Source of the DNA: Corynebacterium sp.
GTDB taxonomy: Bacteria; Actinomycetota; Actinomycetes; Mycobacteriales; Mycobacteriaceae
NCBI GenBank assembly: GCA_030530875.1
Contig: JAUMUD010000004.1
Span: 38,628 to 102,627 of the forward strand
DNA length: 64,000 nucleotides
Direction of reading: 5' to 3'
Shown in pieces: positions 39,404 to 47,752 of the stretch. The notes below the pieces were generated by a model that was given only the letters and a program-made list of their open reading frames with translations, ran no database searches and was not told the origin of the DNA. Numbering within the stretch: position 1 is the stretch's first letter; each line of letters opens with the position of its first letter. A program made the translations under genes and the position numbers.

Positions 39404-40462
39404 GTGAAAGCGAAACTGCGTACTGTTCTTGGTGGACTCATTCCGGTTGCTGTGCTGGTCCTGGTATCGACCGTGGATCATATTCCTGGCACCAATATTG
39501 AATTGACTGTCCCCTATGCCGCAGAGGGGCCTGGCCCAACCTATAACACCCTGGGTGAGGTTGATGGCCGCCAAGTTGTGGATATTAGCGGTACGCAGGT
39601 TGATCCGACCACTGGCAATCTTAATATGACCACCGTGTCGGTACGCACTAATCTGAGCCTCGCTATGGCTCTTGAGCGCTGGATTGTGCACCGTGACTCG
39701 CTGGTGCCAATTGAGCAGATTATTCCATCGAATATGACCACTGACCAGGTCAACCAGCAGAATCAGCAGGCTTTCGCTTCCTCTGAGGACTCCGCTACTA
39801 TTGCTGCTCTCCAGTATTTGGGCAAGCCACTGGCTGTCAGTGTTTATAACGTGATTGCAAATTCTGGGGCTGATGGCAAGCTTCAGGTGGGCGATACTCT
39901 GCTCAGCATCGATGGCCAGGCTGTTACCAGTGGCGACCAGGTTCGTCAGCTCGTCCGCGCAAAGAAGCCGGGCGATACCGTGGACATTACCTACTCCCGC
40001 AAGGGTGAGACTGGCCAGACCACCATTATTCTTGGCAAAGCCAGCGAGAATGATGACAATACCCCACTGCTGGGTATCACCATGGATGTGGAAAGCGCCG
40101 ATGGCATCAAGATTAATTACAATCTCAATGACATTGGTGGTCCATCGGCAGGCCTCATGTTTACCTTGGCTGTGATTGATAAGCTCACCCCTGGTGAACT
40201 CACCGGCGGCGATTTTATTGCTGGTACTGGCACCATTTCCAATGACGGCACTGTGGGTCCAATTGGTGGCATTGTACACAAGATGGAAGCCGCCAAGGAA
40301 GCCGGCGCACAAATCTTCCTGGTACCGAAGGATAATTGCGCAGAAGCCCTCACCCGCAGCTATGGCGATATGAAGATTGTCAAGGTCGATAACCTCGCCG
40401 ATGCTGTTAATCAGGTGAAGGCTGCTGTTGCGGGCGATGATTACGCCCGATGCACTGACTAG
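39404..40462 (+). CDS. PDZ-Lon domain secreted/membrane protease (YlbL-like, Rv3194c)
   Basis: The 352-residue protein has an N-terminal transmembrane anchor (residues 6-25), a DUF region, a PDZ domain (about 150-225, LQVGDTLLSIDGQAVTSGDQVRQLVRAKKPGDTV) and a Lon-type (S16) proteolytic domain with catalytic Ser in DIGGPSAGLMF and Lys in GGIVHKMEAAKEAG. It acts outside the cytoplasm. Start GTG at 39404 lies just after TATACT-GTATAG, so the message is probably leaderless; the frame reads on to 39173 but without a start signal. Stop codons of this gene and the next overlap as CTAG. Confidence 0.92.
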   Translation: MKAKLRTVLGGLIPVAVLVLVSTVDHIPGTNIELTVPYAAEGPGPTYNTLGEVDGRQVVDISGTQVDPTTGNLNMTTVSVRTNLSLAMALERWIVHRDSLVPIEQIIPSNMTTDQVNQQNQQAFASSEDSATIAALQYLGKPLAVSVYNVIANSGADGKLQVGDTLLSIDGQAVTSGDQVRQLVRAKKPGDTVDITYSRKGETGQTTIILGKASENDDNTPLLGITMDVESADGIKINYNLNDIGGPSAGLMFTLAVIDKLTPGELTGGDFIAGTGTISNDGTVGPIGGIVHKMEAAKEAGAQIFLVPKDNCAEALTRSYGDMKIVKVDNLADAVNQVKAAVAGDDYARCTD

Positions 40463-41136
40463 CGGCTAGTCGTAGTCGTTGAAGTAGCAGTTTCCGTGGT
40501 GGAGTTGCTACTTGAGGTCTCCTTTGGCTGTGGCTTATCGGAAAGACCAAGTTCGGCAATACGCTGCTCTGGATCCATCTTGTCCGAGGAAATTAGCTGC
40601 TGGGCAATAATGCCTTTATCACTATCCACCACGGTAATAATGGAGGCATTGCCCACCGTGGACCAGCCCACCACACGGGAGCCATTATCTTCCACCACAT
40701 GGGAGCTACGCAGCTGGGTCAAAGTCTGCACAGTCTGCAGGGCCTTAGAGGTGCCAGTGCTGAACTGGAACTGGCCCACCTTGCTACCACTACACGCCAC
40801 GGTATCTGGCACACCAGCAGGCTCACAAGAATCGAAAGAATCAAAGAGGCTTGATGGGGCAAGGCTGCCGAAGGTGGTGCGAACATAATCTAGCCACTCG
40901 GCAGTGCTGGTTGGGGTAGCACTTGACGAGGAGGACTCCTCGGAGCTGGTTTCGGAACTAGTCTCGGAGCTGCTGGTTGCAGAAGAAGAGGAAGAGGAAG
41001 TTTCCGAAGTTGTGCTTGCTGCAGAAGTCTCCGAAGCAGGAGCTGCTTCTTCACTGTGCTTGGAGCAAGCACCAAGGGCCAGGGTAGAGAGCAAAAGGGC
41101 AGCTAGGGCACGAGAGCGAGTTGAAGGTGCGCGCAT
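40459..41136 (-). CDS. Ser/Thr-rich lipoprotein, function unknown
   Basis: The 225-residue protein has a signal peptide with lipobox LGAC (Cys about residue 23), then a low-complexity Ser/Thr/Glu linker at about 28-80, a folded domain with two Cys (SCEPAG...VACSGSK) at about 80-200, and a second Ser/Thr-rich tail. The linkers may be O-mannosylated. No known family recognised. The last four bases overlap the stop of the PDZ gene. The PPA1309 gene lies 13 bases upstream, so the two form an operon. Confidence 0.8.
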   Translation of the reverse strand: MRAPSTRSRALAALLLSTLALGACSKHSEEAAPASETSAASTTSETSSSSSSATSSSETSSETSSEESSSSSATPTSTAEWLDYVRTTFGSLAPSSLFDSFDSCEPAGVPDTVACSGSKVGQFQFSTGTSKALQTVQTLTQLRSSHVVEDNGSRVVGWSTVGNASIITVVDSDKGIIAQQLISSDKMDPEQRIAELGLSDKPQPKETSSSNSTTETATSTTTTSR

Positions 41137-41149
41137 AAAAGTCCTCGAA

Positions 41150-41587
41150 TTAGTCGTCGGTCAGAGTATAAGCGAGCATGTCAGCCACTTCAGGTGCGAT
41201 ATTATCACCACCGCGAAGACTCTGGTCTTCCATGCGCAAAAGGGTAATGCTCTGACCATTACGCAAAACGAGCTTCACCATGGGGCCTTCATGGCGGATG
41301 CCCTCTTCATCATCAAAGGTGATAACTTCACCAAAAGCGGCCCCGCAGACCTGCTCAGGCCATGTGACTGTGCTCACATATTGGCGTACTGAAGCTGAAT
41401 CCTTCATGTTAACTTCCTGGGGAAATTCTTCAAGGATGAGATTGAGAGGATCGGCGTCAATTCCTGGCATGGCCTGCGATAAGAATGCGGCGTCGACAAG
41501 CCCGAAGAGATGGGGGCGACCAGAATTTTCCACTAAATCGAGTGCTTCGGTGGCGGCTTTAGCAAGGGCCTGCTGGGGGTAGGTCAT
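41150..41587 (-). CDS. PPA1309-like conserved actinobacterial protein
   Basis: The 145-residue soluble acidic protein (MTYPQQALAKAATEALDLVENSGRPHLFGLVDAAFL...RMEDQSLRGGDNIAPEVADML) matches the PPA1309 family, always found between the PDZ-Lon and UPF0182 genes. Function unknown. The start is ATG at 41587; the frame opens two codons earlier at a TTG. The C-terminal motif LRGGDNIAPEVA is the family's most constant part. Confidence 0.82.
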   Translation of the reverse strand: MTYPQQALAKAATEALDLVENSGRPHLFGLVDAAFLSQAMPGIDADPLNLILEEFPQEVNMKDSASVRQYVSTVTWPEQVCGAAFGEVITFDDEEGIRHEGPMVKLVLRNGQSITLLRMEDQSLRGGDNIAPEVADMLAYTLTDD

Positions 41588-41661
41588 GCGCAATTCTTTC
41601 CACTTTTTGAATCTTTACACGTATTCTAGACATTAAGATTACACAAAGAATGGAGTAGAGA

Positions 41662-44600
41662 ATGGCAACTGGGCAATTTTCTCGCCGGAGTGCGGGGCGG
41701 CCTGGCAAGGTCATCGGCATAATTGTCATAATCCTGGCGATTATCTCGATCGTTGGCCCCCTTATCCTGAACTATTACACCAACTGGCTCTGGTTTGGCG
41801 AAGTAGATTACAGGTCTGTATTTAATACCATCGTGCTCACCCGTATCGGCCTCTTCCTGGTCGGTGCCATAGTCACCGCGGGTGCCCTATGGGGTGCGGG
41901 TTTCTGGGCCTATAAGACAAGGCCAACGGACCTCCAGTCCCTGGCCGGTGAGGGCCCACTGGTGGAATATAAGATTGCGCTGGAACGCGTCATCCGCATC
42001 ATCCTCATTATTGTGCCAATTATCTTTGGTCTCTTTGCTGGCTTTATGAGCCAGACGATGTGGCAGCGTGTGGTGCTCTTCTTTAACCGTCAGAGTTTTG
42101 GTAAGACTGACCCGCAGTTCCACCTGGATTATGGCTTCTATGCTTTTACGCTCCCATTCTTGCGTACTATCTGTGAAGTCCTCTCCCTGCTTGGCGTGCT
42201 CTGTTTCCTGGCTGCTTTGATTACCCACTATCTGCTGGGTGGCATCAGGATTGGTAATCGTGCTGCGGGTGTTCGTGGTCGAATCTCCAAGGCTGCCAAT
42301 GTGGAGCTTGGTGTTATTGCCGGTATCTGGATGGTGCTGCGTGTTTGCATGTACACTCTCGACCGTTATGACTTGCTGTCGACCAGCAATACCACCTTTG
42401 ATGGTGGTAGCTATACGACAATCAATGCGGTTCTGCCAGCAAAGATTGTGTTGATTGTGATTACCGCTCTGGTGGCAATCTCCTTCTTCAGTGCGGTTGT
42501 GATTAAGGACCTGCGTATTCCTGCCATGGGTACGGTGCTGCTTATTGTCTCGACCATTGTTATTGGTCATGCATGGCCAATGCTCTTGGAGCGATTCAGC
42601 GTTGCCCCTAACCGTGCGGAAAAAGAGTCTGTGTATATTGCTCGCAATATTGACGCCACCAGGTATTCTTTCGGTCTGACAGATGACAAGATCACCTATG
42701 AGCGTAACTGGGGAGCACAGGGTGCTACGGATGCGTCGGTAAGCCAAGATACTGCGACGCTTTCGAATATTCGAATCCTTGACCCTGCGATTCTTTCCAC
42801 CACCTTCACCCAGCAGCAACAGCTCAAGAACTTCTATGGCTTCCCTGATTATTTGAGCATGGACCGCTATGTGGTTGATGGTCAGCTCAATGACTATGTC
42901 ATTGCTGCTCGTGAGCTTGACCCGAATGGGCTGCGTGATAATCAGCGTGACTGGATTAACCGCCATACGGTATATACGCACGGTAATGGCTTTATTGCGG
43001 CCAAGGCGAGTGCTGTGGATGAGGTGGCGCGTGATGCGGCCTCGGCCCGTGGTGGCTATCCGGTTTATACCGTGTCGGACCTGCAATCTATGAGCCGCAA
43101 TGCGAATGCGGAGAATACGGCGGCGGCCGAGAAGCTTGGTATTGAGGCCACCCAGCCGCGTATCTACTATGGGCCGGTGATTTCCAGTGTGCCTGAGGGT
43201 ATGGATTATGCCATTGTGGGCAATATCGGTACACCGGTGGAATATGATACGGATGGCTCGACCTTTACCTATGACGGTAAGGGCGGTGTGAGTATCGGAA
43301 ATTATCTGAATCGTGCGGTATTTGCCATTAAGTATCAGGAGCTGAATCTGCTGCTTTCGGACCGAATTGGTTCGGAGTCGAAGATTATCTTTAACCGTAA
43401 CCCGCAGGAGCGTGTGAGCAAGGTGGCCCCATGGTTGACCACTGAGTCCACTACCTATCCTGCTGTGATTGATGGTCGGATTAAGTGGATTGTCGATGGT
43501 TATACCACGTTGAACTCTCTGCCTTATGCGCAGAAGGTGAATCTGGGTGCGGCTATTGAGGATTCGCAGACTCCTGATCAGTCCACGGGCTTGGGTGAGC
43601 GTGTGGCCTATATGCGTAACTCGGTGAAGGCTGTGGTGGATGCATATGATGGCACGGTTGACCTTTACGCCTTTGATGAGAGCGACCCTGTGTTGAAGGC
43701 CTGGGAGTCTGTCTTCCCTGGTGTGGTGAAGCCAAAGAGTGAGATTAGCCAGCAGTTGATGGATCACCTGCGCTATCCTGCGGATATGTTTAAGGTGCAG
43801 CGTCAGATTATGACCAAGTACCACGTGGACGATCCGAAGACCTTCTTTACCAATGATGCCTTCTGGTCTGTGCCAAAGGATCCGAATTCCGCACTGGAGT
43901 CCACTGCACTCAACCAGCCACCGTACTATGTGGTTGCTGCCGACCCACAGAATGGCCATCCAAGCTTCCAGCTGATTAGTCCTCTGCAGGTTCTTAACCG
44001 CGAGTTCTTGGCCGCGCACATGTCGGTATCCTCGGACCCTGAGTCCTATGGTCATATTACGGTTCGAGTGCTGCCAACAGATACGCAGACCCCTGGTCCT
44101 AAGCAGGCTCAGGATAATATGATGTCCTCCGACCAGATTTCGCGTGACCGTGCGCTCTGGGAGGCCTCTAATGACCTGCGTAATGGCAACTTGCTGACCC
44201 TGCCTGTGGGTAATGGTGAGATTCTCTATGTGGAGCCAATGTATGCGCAGCGTAAGGGGCAGGAATCGGCCTTCCCTAAGCTGTTGCGTGTGCTTATCTA
44301 CTACAAGGGCAAGATTGGTTATGCGCCGACTATTGCTGAGGCTTTGAGCCAGGTGGGTATTGATCCAAGCGCGGCACCGGATATGCAGGCTGCTATCCAG
44401 TCCGGTGGCACGACAGCGACGGTCGCACCAAGTACCACCACTGATAATGGTGGCGCTAGTGCTGGTACCAGCAGCGGTACTGTAAGCTCTGGCAATACGA
44501 GTGTGGACCAGGCTATTGCTGCGGTGACTGCGGCTATGAACGCACTGGATGCGGCAAAGAACTCCAGCCATGAGGCCTATGGTAAGGCCCTCGACCAGCT

Positions 44601-44682
44601 GGATGCTGCAATGGCCCAGTACCGTGCGGCTGTGGCTGCCGCTGGTTCTACGTCTACCAGTGAAACTGCGCCTGCCCACTAA
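41662..44682 (+). CDS. UPF0182 family large membrane protein (Rv3193c-like)
   Basis: The 1006-residue protein has seven transmembrane helices in the first 330 residues, a large extracytoplasmic domain (to about 880), and an Ala/Ser/Thr-rich tail that ends in a coiled-coil-like stretch (IAAVTAAMNALDAAKNSS). Family members are conserved in actinobacteria, partly essential, with unknown function. Start ATG at 41662 with GGAG in TGGAGTAGAGAATG. It is followed by its own terminator. Confidence 0.93.
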   Translation: MATGQFSRRSAGRPGKVIGIIVIILAIISIVGPLILNYYTNWLWFGEVDYRSVFNTIVLTRIGLFLVGAIVTAGALWGAGFWAYKTRPTDLQSLAGEGPLVEYKIALERVIRIILIIVPIIFGLFAGFMSQTMWQRVVLFFNRQSFGKTDPQFHLDYGFYAFTLPFLRTICEVLSLLGVLCFLAALITHYLLGGIRIGNRAAGVRGRISKAANVELGVIAGIWMVLRVCMYTLDRYDLLSTSNTTFDGGSYTTINAVLPAKIVLIVITALVAISFFSAVVIKDLRIPAMGTVLLIVSTIVIGHAWPMLLERFSVAPNRAEKESVYIARNIDATRYSFGLTDDKITYERNWGAQGATDASVSQDTATLSNIRILDPAILSTTFTQQQQLKNFYGFPDYLSMDRYVVDGQLNDYVIAARELDPNGLRDNQRDWINRHTVYTHGNGFIAAKASAVDEVARDAASARGGYPVYTVSDLQSMSRNANAENTAAAEKLGIEATQPRIYYGPVISSVPEGMDYAIVGNIGTPVEYDTDGSTFTYDGKGGVSIGNYLNRAVFAIKYQELNLLLSDRIGSESKIIFNRNPQERVSKVAPWLTTESTTYPAVIDGRIKWIVDGYTTLNSLPYAQKVNLGAAIEDSQTPDQSTGLGERVAYMRNSVKAVVDAYDGTVDLYAFDESDPVLKAWESVFPGVVKPKSEISQQLMDHLRYPADMFKVQRQIMTKYHVDDPKTFFTNDAFWSVPKDPNSALESTALNQPPYYVVAADPQNGHPSFQLISPLQVLNREFLAAHMSVSSDPESYGHITVRVLPTDTQTPGPKQAQDNMMSSDQISRDRALWEASNDLRNGNLLTLPVGNGEILYVEPMYAQRKGQESAFPKLLRVLIYYKGKIGYAPTIAEALSQVGIDPSAAPDMQAAIQSGGTTATVAPSTTTDNGGASAGTSSGTVSSGNTSVDQAIAAVTAAMNALDAAKNSSHEAYGKALDQLDAAMAQYRAAVAAAGSTSTSETAPAH

Positions 44683-44704
44683 GTAGGCCAGGTACATACT
44701 TAAC

Positions 44705-44739
44705 AATCCAGAGGTGAAATAGTCTTTTACCTCTGGATT
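44705..44739 (+). terminator. Terminator after the UPF0182 gene
   Basis: AATCCAGAGGT and ACCTCTGGATT form a perfect 11-base stem around a 13-base loop, followed by a T-rich tail. Confidence 0.9.
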
Positions 44740-44802
44740 TGTTAATTGGTGGGGGAGTCTGTATAGTTATACGAGTTGCATTCATTACTGAATGTTCCCC
44801 GA

Positions 44803-44876
44803 CGCGGGGTGGAGCAGCTCGGTAGCTCGCTGGGCTCATAACCCAGAGGTCGTAGGTTCGAATCCTGCCCCCGCTA
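44803..44876 (+). tRNA. Initiator tRNA-fMet (anticodon CAT)
   Basis: A full cloverleaf of 74 bases without encoded CCA. Acceptor CGCGGGG pairs with CCCCGC, leaving the C1:U72 mismatch typical of initiators. The anticodon stem has three G-C pairs (GGGCTCATAACCC), the other initiator mark. Anticodon CAT is at 44837-44839; T arm GTAGGTTCGAATCCTGC. Confidence 0.97.
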
Positions 44877-44882
44877 CGAGAA

Positions 44883-44918
44883 AACCGGTCAGAAATTGGT
44901 TCTGACCGGTTCTTTTTT
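44883..44918 (+). terminator. Terminator after tRNA-fMet
   Basis: AACCGGTCAGAA and TTCTGACCGGTT form a 12-base stem with a 5-base loop and are followed by CTTTTTTT. Confidence 0.95.
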
Positions 44919-44985
44919 TATTTGTGCTCCCGCGGAAGCCCTGGCGGGCTTCCTTGGGCCGTGATGCTTTGTGGTTGCGGTGGCC

Positions 44986-46251
44986 TTAGGCTGTTGGGCG
45001 CTTGGTGCCACCGGCAAAGCTCAGGGCATAGTCAGTGGACAGAGGATAGACCAGTGCTTGGTAGGCATGGTACGGTTCTGGCTTGCCCAACCAGAACACG
45101 TGGATTGGTTCATTATTAGCATTGAGCTCATGGTGCCACTTGCCAGGCTCCTCGATGTGATAGGCATCTGCCCACGCCCACCAGGTCTGGGTATTGGCGG
45201 CAAGGCTATCGAAGAAGTAGCGCTCACGCTCGATAATTGGTGTCTCTGGATAAGCATACTGGAAGCTCTCGAAGGTGTGGGCGGCACATAGGGCCTCAGT
45301 GAGCGTCCACCAGTGGCGATCGGCCAGGATAGTATTGCCATCAAAGTCCGTGGTGAAAGCAAAGCCGTTATCCCAACCCTCGGTCACACTGTGGCGGAAG
45401 AGCTCGGCTGGATACTCGAACCAGCGGGCGTCGACAAGCGGATCGAGAAGGCCTGCGCGATGGGCCATGATTGCAGTCTGCAGTAGTAGGCGAGCCCACT
45501 CGCAGCCGTGGCCGACCTGTGCGCCCCATGGGCGGCCGGGATCTTTGGGGCAGTCGCAGTGGTACTCGGGGTCGTATTCCCAGTTGCTGGTGAGGTGTTC
45601 TGGCATGTGGAAGTTGCATTCCCAAATGAGTGGCAGCACGAATTCGCCGACGCGGATGGCGCGCTCGAGGTACTTGCGGTCCTGGGTGGCATCATAGGCG
45701 GCCAGGGAGGATTCGACCAGGTGGAGGGATGGGCCGGTGGAGTAATAGGAGTCGGTAGTCTCCCAATCCCAGGATTTGGCGACATAAAGGAGGCCAGTTT
45801 CTGGGCAGAGGAAGCGGTCTTCGAGGACCTGCTGGACGCGGTCGAAGAGTTCGCGGGCGCGTGGGTGTCCAGTATTTAGGGAGCTCGCTGCAGCGAGCGC
45901 AATGTAGGCGTGGGCGAAACCCTCGCGGACCTGATCGCCCTGTGGGATTGGGTGGCCTGGGGTGGAAGTGATGTCGATGGTGTTATACCAACCGCCAGTG
46001 GGGTCTTGGAAGGTATCGAGCAGGCTGCGGATGCCATGGTCGAGCATGGCTGGGGCATCGGGGTTACCGCGAAGGGTCTCGCAGGCCATCACATGGGTGA
46101 AGCGGGCAGTGATCCAGAGATTGCTGCCAAGCTCTGGCATGATGAGGCCCTTATCGTCGAGAAAGCCAAAGCCGGCTGGGACCTGAGCGCGGGAAATCCA
46201 ATCGACGAGGGCGTCGCGCTGGGATTCGAGCCAATGGGTGGTGGGGAACAT
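44986..46251 (-). CDS. AGE-family sugar isomerase/epimerase (mannose-isomerase-like)
   Basis: The 421-residue alpha/alpha-barrel protein belongs to the N-acylglucosamine 2-epimerase superfamily. The motifs WITARFTHVMA, QREGFAHAY-like VREGFAHAYIAL, YHCDCPKDPGRPWG and LGKPEPYHAYQALVYP fit the YihS/mannose isomerase branch, which interconverts mannose, fructose and glucose, rather than the N-acetylglucosamine branch. ATG at 46251 has GGAGG at good spacing, so the longer frame that runs into lacI is not used. That ribosome binding site lies within an inverted repeat. It is divergent from the LacI gene and so probably part of its regulon. Confidence 0.82.
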   Translation of the reverse strand: MFPTTHWLESQRDALVDWISRAQVPAGFGFLDDKGLIMPELGSNLWITARFTHVMACETLRGNPDAPAMLDHGIRSLLDTFQDPTGGWYNTIDITSTPGHPIPQGDQVREGFAHAYIALAAASSLNTGHPRARELFDRVQQVLEDRFLCPETGLLYVAKSWDWETTDSYYSTGPSLHLVESSLAAYDATQDRKYLERAIRVGEFVLPLIWECNFHMPEHLTSNWEYDPEYHCDCPKDPGRPWGAQVGHGCEWARLLLQTAIMAHRAGLLDPLVDARWFEYPAELFRHSVTEGWDNGFAFTTDFDGNTILADRHWWTLTEALCAAHTFESFQYAYPETPIIERERYFFDSLAANTQTWWAWADAYHIEEPGKWHHELNANNEPIHVFWLGKPEPYHAYQALVYPLSTDYALSFAGGTKRPTA

Positions 46252-46254
46252 GAA

Positions 46255-46282
46255 AACCTCCAAAAGTTGATGGGTGGAGGTT
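46255..46282 (-). promoter_or_regulatory. Inverted repeat covering the isomerase ribosome binding site
   Basis: AACCTCCA (46255-46262) and TGGAGGTT (46275-46282) are perfect 8-base arms. In the minus-strand mRNA the downstream arm contains the GGAGG ribosome binding site of the isomerase gene, so the hairpin could hide it; as DNA it could equally be a LacI-type operator. Confidence 0.6.
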
Positions 46283-46357
46283 GAGTAAGGCTGAGACTTT
46301 CGCTGGAAGGTACGACTAGAATGATAGACGACGTGGAATCCAGCAGGAAGGGATAAA

Positions 46358-47302
46358 GTGGCAACAATTCGCGATGTAGCAGCGCGGGCAGGCGTATCCC
46401 CGTCGACCGCTTCACGTGCACTCAATGGTACGGGGCGAATTGGTGCGAAAACTGTGCAGAAGGTCCGCCAAGCTGCCGAAGAACTAGGTTATGAGGCCAA
46501 TATTGGTGCTCGTAATCTGGCTCTTGGCGAAGCTAATGTGGTCGGACTGGTATTTCCGGTGACGGAAGATAAGCAATCCGCGCATCCCTTCCACTTGGAC
46601 CTCATTCAGGGTGTTAATCAAGCCCTTGAGGACCGTAACTATATTATCACCTGCGCTATGGGTTCTAGCAAGGAATCTGTGTTTAACCAGGTGCGATCTA
46701 TGGTCACACAGATGCAGGTACGGCATTTTATTGTCCTCTATACCGAAGAGAATGACCCGGTGACGGAGTATTTCCGGGAAAATGACGTGAACTTTATTGT
46801 GGTTGGTCGCCCAACGCAGAACCATCCGGACCGCTATGTGGATACGGATAATGAGTGGGCCGGTAAGACTGCTACGCGGTTCTTGTTGGAATATCGTGGG
46901 GTGGAGCGACCTATCTTTGTGCGTAGTGCAAAGCGTCGCACCTTCGAGCAGGGGCGTGAAGCTGGCTATGTCATGGCCGCGCCGGGCGGGGCAGAGGTCT
47001 TCTCGCAGGTAAATGATGTGGACGCTGTGGCTGCTTTGGTGGAGCAGGACGACCCTGGGATTGGCTTTGTGGTCGCCGATGACGTGATCTTGCTGGAATT
47101 TTTGCGCACGGCTATGAAGGCGTTGGGTAGGCTTCCTCACCAGCCGATTATTTGCTTTAATGAGTCGCCGCTGATTGAGATGCTGCTGGATGATGCTTCC
47201 TGGGTGGATATTTTGCCGCAGTTGCTTGGGGCTGTTGCGGTGCGCGTACTTTTTGACCGTGAGATGCACCATCAGCTCGTATCATTTAACATTATTCCTT
47301 AA
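46358..47302 (+). CDS. LacI-family transcriptional regulator
   Basis: The 314-residue protein has the LacI helix-turn-helix and hinge (TIRDVAARAGVSPSTASRALNGTGRIGAKTVQKVRQAAEELGYEAN, residues 3-48) and a periplasmic-binding-protein-like effector domain. It is a little shorter than usual members (about 330-340). It lies between the isomerase (divergent) and the transporter-phosphorylase operon (downstream, same strand), which it probably controls. Start GTG at 46358 with AGGAAGGGA upstream. Effector unknown; a maltose-derived or glucose-phosphate sugar is likely. Confidence 0.92.
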   Translation: MATIRDVAARAGVSPSTASRALNGTGRIGAKTVQKVRQAAEELGYEANIGARNLALGEANVVGLVFPVTEDKQSAHPFHLDLIQGVNQALEDRNYIITCAMGSSKESVFNQVRSMVTQMQVRHFIVLYTEENDPVTEYFRENDVNFIVVGRPTQNHPDRYVDTDNEWAGKTATRFLLEYRGVERPIFVRSAKRRTFEQGREAGYVMAAPGGAEVFSQVNDVDAVAALVEQDDPGIGFVVADDVILLEFLRTAMKALGRLPHQPIICFNESPLIEMLLDDASWVDILPQLLGAVAVRVLFDREMHHQLVSFNIIP

Positions 47303-47357
47303 TTTGTGAGTAAGCTCACAAAAAAGAAGAAAACCGCATGTAAAGTGCGGTTTTTTC
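47303..47357 (+). terminator. Tandem hairpins after lacI
   Basis: TTGTGAG-TAAG-CTCACAA immediately follows the stop codon, and AACCGCAT...GTGCGGTTTTTT at about 47333-47357 forms a second hairpin with a run of six T. Confidence 0.85.
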
Positions 47358-47752
47358 GCGTTTAGGGGGCGCTTGGGGTTGGGGAATCTATATACAGGAC
47401 TTGTGTCGGCGGGGTGTGTGATGTGGTTCACCGCAATTTGAGCAACCGGTTCCCCATTTTGCGGAGATATTTCCGTAGGTTAAGGGAGTAGAAGGGGATT
47501 GGGGGTGTAATTTAGGGCAAGAAATTTGCATTGCATACATCGAGTTTGTAGCTGTTGAATAAATATACATTTGACGCAATTTATGAAATATTGACCTGCA
47601 ATTTTATGTTCTTGCAGTTAAGTCGGTAAAAAGGGGAACCGGTTGCGCATTGTGCGCATCTGAATTATTGTTCTTTTCGTACCCCGGTTGAGTAAACCGG
47701 CTGAGACAAAACAGGCGTAAATAACTAGTTCGTTGAATACAAGGAGATCACC
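47358..47752 (+). promoter_or_regulatory. Control region of the transporter-phosphorylase operon
   Basis: About 395 bases without a gene, strongly A/T-rich at 47500-47600. GCAACCGGTTCCCC (47442-47455) returns as its exact reverse complement at 47633-47646, centres 193 bases apart. A third site, CCGGTT-GAGTA-AACCGG, is at 47684-47700, and TGCGCA occurs twice at 47644-47658. CTGCAA...TTGCAG forms another inverted repeat near 47596-47617. The AACCGGTT core suits a LacI-family repressor. A ribosome binding site AAGGAG lies before the transporter start. Confidence 0.7.

Noticed and set aside
41887-44706. 939-codon antisense frame over the UPF0182 gene
   Set aside because: Composition (His/Arg-rich, no hydrophobic core pattern) is that of a translated complement.
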